Made by a program: the position numbers and the translations under genes. A model generated the notes under the pieces. It was given only the letters and a program-made list of their open reading frames with translations. It was not told the DNA's origin and made no database searches. A stretch of DNA of 64,000 nt from Eubacterium limosum (GTDB lineage: Bacteria > Bacillota > Clostridia > Eubacteriales > Eubacteriaceae). Shown here in pieces: positions 59,656 to 64,000 of the stretch. Each line of letters opens with the position of its first letter. Positions within the stretch are counted from its first letter, which is position 1. Location: NCBI RefSeq assembly GCF_000807675.2, contig NZ_CP019962.1, positions 1,984,001-2,048,000 of the forward strand. The letters are read 5' to 3'.

Positions 59656-59695
59656 AAAAGAGATGATGTGTCGTTTTGCCACACCATCTCTTTTT
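59656..59695. terminator. Bidirectional terminator, GAGATGATG hairpin family
   Basis: AAAAGAGATG (59656-59665) pairs with CATCTCTTTT (59685-59694), with inner GTG/CAC, between convergent phzF and MFS genes. Confidence 0.8.
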
Positions 59696-59701
59696 AATGT
59701 T

Positions 59702-60958
59702 CTAATGTTCCTCTGCTGGAATCAGTTCAATGCTTTGAAAAATTTTGCGCGAAGCCAGAGTGATGGCAATGGCAATAAGACCAGTGCCAAAAATGACTGT
59801 CCAGGGAGTACTGCCAAATATTTTAAACAGAAAACCATACAGGGCTTGTCCGATGGGCTGTGAACAGACCGAAATTGCCATAATAAAAGACATCACCTTT
59901 CCGATTAGGCTTTCCGGTGTAATGATCTGCACATAAGACATCATCATAACAGTAAAAATAGAGGCCAGGGCCATCAGCGACATTCCAAAAAAGGTGATGA
60001 CCGCGTAGCTGATCATTGACGGCAATCCGAGCAGAAGCACCAGGCCCATTGGAAGAACACAGAGAGCAGAACCAGCCAGAATGAGGTGTGCTTTATCCTG
60101 GGTGAGCTTGTTTGAAAGAAGGCTGACAAGAATGCCGCCAAGCAGCGCTCCGGCCATCATGATCCCTTGGGCGATACCGTAAAGCTGGCTGGAAAGGGCA
60201 AGGTTGATAGTGATGACTGTAGGCATCCCAATAATAAACATGGAGGTGATAAAAAGGTTAAAGGCACAGACGACAAGCAGGGCTTTAAAAATAACGGGCT
60301 GTCGATGCAGAATAAAGTCAAGACTGTCTCGCATATCGCCTTTGACAATAGAAAAAACAGAGCTCTCAGCCGGCCGTTTTTTATAGGGCATATGAATAAA
60401 AATTTCCATGACTGCGGAAAGGAAGAAGCTGATCCCGCCGATAAAGATAATGGGGGTAAGGCCAAAAAAACCATAGAGCATACCGCCGAAAACAGGTCCC
60501 AGAAGTGAGGAGAGGGACTGTACCTGATTGACGACAGCGTTGGATTTCATAAGGTTTTCAGGTGAGGAAAGCATAGGGATGCTGGACTGAACCGAGGGGC
60601 TGTAAAAGGACTGAATAATGGACAGTAACACCATCATAATACCAATTAGAACCACCGCCTGATCAGGGACAAAAACAAGTCCGAAGACAATGACAATTCC
60701 CGAGGTGATAAAATCCAAAACGACCATAATATTCCGGCGGTTCACACGGTCTGCAATAATACCGCCGATAGGGGACAGCAGGGCCATCGGGATCATTGAT
60801 ATGGCCATGATCGAGCCAAAAACAGCCGAAGAACCCGTAAGGTTAAGCAGGTAAAGCGGCAGGGCAAAACGTAAAATCGCGTTCCCGAACAGTGAAATAA
60901 TCTGCCCGATAACGACCAGGGTAAAATCCCGGTTAAAAAGTTTTGAGTTGCTATTCAA
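59702..60958 (-). CDS. MFS drug-efflux-type transporter
   Basis: 418 residues from a TTG at 60958, which has GGAGG eight bases upstream. The 12-span MFS_3-like (macrolide/tetracycline type) pattern is clear: SKLFNRDFTLVVIGQIISLFGNAILRFALPLYLL, IGGIIADRVNRRNIMVV, FGGMLYGFFGLTPIIFIGG. The TetR gene upstream and the operator lying inside its promoter suggest drug-induced export. Substrate unknown. Confidence 0.85.
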   Translation of the reverse strand: MNSNSKLFNRDFTLVVIGQIISLFGNAILRFALPLYLLNLTGSSAVFGSIMAISMIPMALLSPIGGIIADRVNRRNIMVVLDFITSGIVIVFGLVFVPDQAVVLIGIMMVLLSIIQSFYSPSVQSSIPMLSSPENLMKSNAVVNQVQSLSSLLGPVFGGMLYGFFGLTPIIFIGGISFFLSAVMEIFIHMPYKKRPAESSVFSIVKGDMRDSLDFILHRQPVIFKALLVVCAFNLFITSMFIIGMPTVITINLALSSQLYGIAQGIMMAGALLGGILVSLLSNKLTQDKAHLILAGSALCVLPMGLVLLLGLPSMISYAVITFFGMSLMALASIFTVMMMSYVQIITPESLIGKVMSFIMAISVCSQPIGQALYGFLFKIFGSTPWTVIFGTGLIAIAITLASRKIFQSIELIPAEEH

Positions 60959-60977
60959 AGTAAGAACCTCCAAAAGA

Positions 60978-61005
60978 ATTTTAATACCGACCGATGGTAT
61001 GTAAA
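60978..61005 (-). promoter_or_regulatory. MFS promoter with TetR operator as spacer
   Basis: Minus strand -35 TTTACA (complement of 61000-61005) and -10 TAAAAT (complement of 60978-60983) are 16 bases apart. The spacer holds the inverted repeat ATACC-N7-GGTAT (60984-61000). TGGTATGTAAAAA is shared with the promoter of the TetR gene itself. Confidence 0.75.
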
Positions 61006-61020
61006 AAACTAAAAAATGAT

Positions 61021-61084
61021 GCTCCTTAAGGAGCAGTATCAATACCGCATACCCAATGCATTAACCGGGCACTGGGTATGCGGT
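61021..61084. repeat. Two palindromes between TetR and MFS genes
   Basis: GCTCCTTAAGGAGC (61021-61034) is a perfect 14-bp palindrome, followed on the minus strand by ATCATTTTTT, and may be the TetR terminator. ACCGCATACCCA (61043-61054) and TGGGTATGCGGT (61073-61084) form a second, 12-bp stem. Confidence 0.7.
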
Positions 61085-61095
61085 GATGTTTGAAT

Positions 61096-61746
61096 TTACT
61101 TTTCTGAGTAAACGGCATCGGCAAATACATCGATGGCCTTTTTAACAGCTTCATTGATAAGATTCAATCCCTGAGAAGAAAGAAGAGCATCAAGAAATTT
61201 GATTTTTTCATAAAACTCATCCCGCGTTTTAGTAAACAGCGCAGGCGTAATCCAGAGATTCGACAGCAGAATCAGGGTTTCTGCCAGTTCTTTCGGATAT
61301 TGGGTATGAATCGAGCCGTCCGCGACCCCCTGTTCAATTAAGACTTGAATGGCTGGAGCGGTGTCCTCCATTGAGGTTTTAACCTGCATGACAAGCATCC
61401 GCGCGTTTTTTAACAGGTCTGGGACCATATGATAGACAGCGTGATTAAAGGGGCTTTCCAGCGATATAATCATACACTGCTGCAGGCGTTCCAACCCAGT
61501 TTTATTTGTCGGGTTTTGAGTCATTACATCCGAAAGACCCTGTTCCTTGTAAAATCTGTCAGTCACAGCGTCGAGAATTTCTTCTTTACTTTTAAAATGG
61601 TGGTAGATTGCGCCTTTGCTCAGGTTTCCGAGCGCATTGACGATATCTTGAATCGTGGTGGCTTCATAGCCTTTTTCCATAAATAATTCCCAGGAGGTGT
61701 CCAGAATACGGTTAATTGTTACCTCGGGATGTTTGTTTCTAGCCAT
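61096..61746 (-). CDS. TetR family transcriptional regulator
   Basis: 216 residues; the ATG at 61746 (MARNKHPEVT) has AAGGAAG upstream. The N-terminal helix-turn-helix (ATTIQDIVNALGNLSKGAIYHHFKSKEEIL) is followed by a helical ligand domain. It controls the MFS gene downstream and itself through the shared GGTATGTAAAAA operators. The ligand is probably a drug or other toxic compound exported by the MFS protein. Confidence 0.9.
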   Translation of the reverse strand: MARNKHPEVTINRILDTSWELFMEKGYEATTIQDIVNALGNLSKGAIYHHFKSKEEILDAVTDRFYKEQGLSDVMTQNPTNKTGLERLQQCMIISLESPFNHAVYHMVPDLLKNARMLVMQVKTSMEDTAPAIQVLIEQGVADGSIHTQYPKELAETLILLSNLWITPALFTKTRDEFYEKIKFLDALLSSQGLNLINEAVKKAIDVFADAVYSEK

Positions 61747-61775
61747 AGCTACTTCCTTTTTAGATACATTCGGTT

Positions 61776-61815
61776 GGTATGTAAAAATAATACCATCATG
61801 TTTTTTTATTGTCAA
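61776..61815 (-). promoter_or_regulatory. TetR promoter and operator
   Basis: Minus-strand TTGACA (complement of 61810-61815), 17 bases, TATTAT (complement of 61787-61792). The inverted repeat GGTAT-N9-ATACC (61776-61794) overlaps the -10 and start point. Confidence 0.8.
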
Positions 61816-61830
61816 GCCAATCGTTATAAT

Positions 61831-62463
61831 TTAAGCATTCTTCATAAGGGCGTCAATATTTCCAGATGTAATGTCTGTCAGGTGTCTCTGTACCTTCTCA
61901 GCAGGCCAGTCCCACCAGCTTATTTTAAGCAGTTTATCAATTGTTTTTTCATCAAAACGTTTTTTTATCGCTTTAGCTGCAATACCGCCGACAATGGTGA
62001 AAGGTTCGACATCTTTTGCGACTACAGCTCTGGAGCCTACAATGGCGCCATGTCCAATATGGACACCGGGAAGAATAATGGCCTCATAGCCGATCCATAC
62101 GTCACTTCCGACAACAGTGTCGCCTTTGTTTTCCCAGCCATCCTGCATTTGAAGCGGCGTGTACCAGTCGTCGGAAAAGAGAGGGAAAACAAAGGTGGAT
62201 AACGAGTCCATCGCGTGGTTGGCACCGTTCATAATAAACTTGGCCCCACAGGCAATCGACCCATATTTTCCGATAATTAAGCGGTCATGGTTGATGGGAT
62301 AGTGATAAAGAACATTGTTCTTTTCAAAATTGCGGGGATCATTGACAAAGTCGTTATAAACGGTAAAGTCCCCGACTTCAATTGCGGGAGTTGTTATGGC
62401 GTTTTTGAGATAAATACTGTTTGTATCGCCCTTTCGCGGATACATTTTATTTGCGTTTGGCAT
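61831..62463 (-). CDS. Vat/CatB-type xenobiotic acetyltransferase
   Basis: 210 residues; ATG at 62463 after GGAGG. It is a left-handed beta-helix acetyltransferase. The catalytic histidine is in FIMNGANHAMDSLS, and hexapeptide turns include VGSDVWIGYEAIILPGVHIGHGAIVGSRAVV. The LYHYPINHDRLIIGKYGSIACG segment, and the overall length, are those of Vat streptogramin A and CatB chloramphenicol acetyltransferases. Whether it confers resistance is unknown. TATAAT on the minus strand (complement of 62492-62497) is its -10. Confidence 0.8.
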   Translation of the reverse strand: MPNANKMYPRKGDTNSIYLKNAITTPAIEVGDFTVYNDFVNDPRNFEKNNVLYHYPINHDRLIIGKYGSIACGAKFIMNGANHAMDSLSTFVFPLFSDDWYTPLQMQDGWENKGDTVVGSDVWIGYEAIILPGVHIGHGAIVGSRAVVAKDVEPFTIVGGIAAKAIKKRFDEKTIDKLLKISWWDWPAEKVQRHLTDITSGNIDALMKNA

Positions 62464-62604
62464 TCTGTTTCCTCCTTGATGTCTTTTAATGATTATACCA
62501 CAGTGCATAAGATTTAACCGAAGTATAGAAGGTAAAAAGGCTTTTCTTTTTCCAGAAAAGGTGGTAATATTAAAGGCCCTATTTATGAGATTGGAGGATA
62601 GTGT

Positions 62605-63159
62605 ATGATTGAGAAAATACTTTTTACGGATCGACTGGTGCTTAGACGTTCAGAGGCAGTACTTTCGGGACTGGTAGCCAACTATTTTATACGAAACGCA
62701 GATTTTTTGAAAGCCTGGGATGCAGCGCACGACTCAGAGTTTTTTACAGAAGCCTGTCAGAAAAAAGCCTTGGAACAGGATGAAAAAAAATTTTTGCAAG
62801 GGCAAGGTTTAAGATATTGGCTGATGCCAGAAGATGAAAGCGAGGTTATTGGTAATATTTCTTTTAACAATATCGTTATGGGACCATTTTGTTCATGCTT
62901 TCTCGGTTACCGGTTGGATGAAAAAAGGCAGGGCAGAGGGCTTATGACAGAAGCGCTGAGGAAAGGGATTGAAACAGCCTTTGGACCGCTGGGGCTTCAC
63001 CGAATTGAGGCCAATATTATTCCTAGAAACAGGGCGTCTCTGCGGGTAGTTGAAAAGCTTAATTTTAGGAATGAGGGCTTATCCTCTAAATACTTAAAGA
63101 TTAATGGTGTGTGGGAGGACCATATCCACATGGTTTTATTGAACGAGGAGATGGAATGA
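62605..63159 (+). CDS. GNAT N-acetyltransferase, RimJ/RimL type
   Basis: 184 residues, ATG after GGAGG. The acetyl-CoA binding signature is DEKRQGRGLMTEALRKGIETAF, followed by HRIEANIIPRNRASLRVVEKLNFRNEG, typical of RimJ/RimL-like enzymes that acetylate protein N-termini or small amines. It overlaps the next GNAT gene by four bases (ATGA). Confidence 0.85.
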   Translation: MIEKILFTDRLVLRRSEAVLSGLVANYFIRNADFLKAWDAAHDSEFFTEACQKKALEQDEKKFLQGQGLRYWLMPEDESEVIGNISFNNIVMGPFCSCFLGYRLDEKRQGRGLMTEALRKGIETAFGPLGLHRIEANIIPRNRASLRVVEKLNFRNEGLSSKYLKINGVWEDHIHMVLLNEEME

Positions 63160-63674
63160 ATATGATTTTAGAAACAGAACGATTATCACTCAGAGAAATG
63201 AACGATGGTGATTTTGAAGACCTCTGTCAGATGCTTCAGGATCCTGTTGTTATGACTGCCTATGAGCATGCTTTTGAGGATGAGGAAGCAAGACGGTGGC
63301 TGGAAAATCAAAAAAGACGTTACCGTGAAGATGGTTTTGGCTTATGGGCCGTACTGCTCAAAGAAACCGGAGAAATGATCGGGCAGTGTGGCCTGACCTG
63401 GCAGTGTGTGGGGGAAAACAGTGTTTTAGAGATTGGCTATCTGTTTAAGAAAGATTTCTGGCATAAGGGTTATGCGACCGAGGCAGCCACAGTCTGCAAG
63501 CAGTATGCTTTTGAGGTTTTAGACATCGACGAGGTCTATTCCATTATCCGAGATACAAACATCGCCTCACAGGCCGTCGCAAAACGTAACGGAATGACGT
63601 TGAAAGGCAAAATCGTCAAGCACTATTATGAAATGGACATGCCCCATTTGCTTTACTCGGCAGTAAGAAAATAA
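63156..63674 (+). CDS. GNAT N-acetyltransferase
   Basis: 172 residues; the ATG at 63156 overlaps the previous stop and has GAGGAGATGG upstream. It starts ILETERLSLREMNDGDFEDL, and has the acetyl-CoA motif EIGYLFKKDFWHKGYATEAA and the C-terminal NIASQAVAKRNGMTLKG. The two adjacent GNAT genes differ well enough not to be a recent duplication. Confidence 0.85.
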   Translation: MNMILETERLSLREMNDGDFEDLCQMLQDPVVMTAYEHAFEDEEARRWLENQKRRYREDGFGLWAVLLKETGEMIGQCGLTWQCVGENSVLEIGYLFKKDFWHKGYATEAATVCKQYAFEVLDIDEVYSIIRDTNIASQAVAKRNGMTLKGKIVKHYYEMDMPHLLYSAVRK

Positions 63675-63695
63675 AAAAACTCCCCTTTTGGGGAG
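63673..63695 (-). terminator. Terminator of the partial XRE gene
   Basis: On the minus strand CTCCCC (complement of 63690-63695) pairs with GGGGAG (complement of 63680-63685) around AAAA, followed by TTTTTTT (complement of 63673-63679). Confidence 0.85.
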
Positions 63696-63705
63696 AGGAC
63701 AGAAT

Positions 63706-64000
63706 TTAAGTCTCTTTATCAAGGGCAATCCGGTGCTTTTCATAAGTTTTTATCATGTCCAGCACATAGATTTGTTCCTCAGGGCGGAGATCAACCAAAA
63801 TTTCATGAATCTGTGTTAAAATCTCATTAGCATTCCACTCGGGGAGTGGATAGGCCATCGGCCCCTCATCACGGAGCAGCCACTCTTTGCTAATTTCCAG
63901 TGTTTTACAGATCGTATCGACATAAGAGACCCTCGGATGTTCTGTTTTGTCGCGTTCAATATCTGTGATAACCGTACGTGAGGTGCCTATTGCTTCAGCC
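63706..64000 (-). CDS. Partial XRE-family HTH protein
   Basis: The minus strand is open from the window end to a TAA at 63706-63708, giving 97 residues. The upstream end shows the second half of a Cro/C1 helix-turn-helix (SRTVITDIERDKTEHPRVSYVDTICKTLEISKEWLL), followed by a ~50-residue helical C-terminus with ILTQIHEILVDLRPEEQIYVLDMIKTY, typical of small regulators. The N-terminus lies beyond the window. Confidence 0.8.
   Translation of the reverse strand, partial: AEAIGTSRTVITDIERDKTEHPRVSYVDTICKTLEISKEWLLRDEGPMAYPLPEWNANEILTQIHEILVDLRPEEQIYVLDMIKTYEKHRIALDKET

Noticed and set aside
1-64000. CRISPR arrays, tRNA or rRNA genes, insertion sequences
   Set aside because: No regularly spaced repeats, cloverleaf or ribosomal signature, or transposase ORF was seen on either strand.

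Overview
The window looks like chromosome of an anaerobic Firmicute of the Eubacteriaceae acetogen type (Eubacterium limosum/callanderi-like). This is inferred from moderate GC content with AT-rich regulatory gaps, strong Shine-Dalgarno sites, Firmicute-style T-box and M-box leaders, BceAB- and BcrA-type transporters with two-component systems, and two loci pairing uroporphyrinogen-decarboxylase-fold methyltransferases with anion permeases, as acetogens use for methylated substrates. I saw no rRNA, tRNA, CRISPR array, insertion sequence or prophage.

Layout. 1-7.8 kb: end of an unidentified gene, a TetR repressor, and a divergent five-gene operon (GlpA-like dehydrogenase with a BON-like N-terminus, FAD/NAD oxidoreductase, DUF1667 protein, alkyl-DHAP-synthase-like flavin oxidase, FGGY kinase). 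It resembles the clostridial glycerol-3-phosphate module with an extra oxidase, and is bracketed by two related palindromic repeats. 7.9-14 kb (minus): corrinoid-type methyltransferase, SLC13 permease, PucR activator, DegV protein, MarR regulator. 14-21.5 kb: VanZ-RDD and AEC membrane proteins, a surface protein with a sortase-like tail, P-loop kinase, Bcp peroxiredoxin, a histidine-rich MarR protein, a solitary TIR protein, a MerR/GyrI regulator and an AAA ATPase. 21.5-30 kb: Na/Pi transporter behind a Pho-box and a leader peptide with attenuator, AI-2E permease, AraC/HhH/VOC/MmcQ operon, MerR regulator, cupin, and a tryptophan T-box controlling a TrpB2-type synthase.

30-36 kb: second methyltransferase locus (TetR, MFS, methyltransferase, corrinoid protein, SLC13 permease). 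Its corrinoid protein carries a 10-bp tandem duplication that shifts the last ~30 codons out of frame. 36-47 kb: a Bce-type ABC transporter with two-component system, a radical SAM protein, a decayed MATE gene, and a BcrA-type ABC transporter with its own two-component system and 11-bp operator repeats. 47-54 kb: small enzymes, a metalloprotease, a Nei/Fpg-like protein sharing an unusual promoter with the distant radical SAM gene, a decapitated transglutaminase remnant, alcohol dehydrogenase, glycogen branching enzyme, MsrB. 54.5-64 kb: M-box-controlled MgtA with a 38-codon ORF in its leader, an XRE protein with about 20 glycine pentads, PhzF, a TetR/MFS pair, a Vat-like acetyltransferase, two GNATs, and a partial XRE gene.

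Most promising leads: the shared CTGTCA-type promoter of two DNA-repair-like genes (40.8 and 49.2 kb); the frameshifted corrinoid protein; the glycerol-like operon with the extra flavin oxidase; the leader-peptide attenuator; the TIR protein; and a dispersed family of near-identical terminator hairpins.
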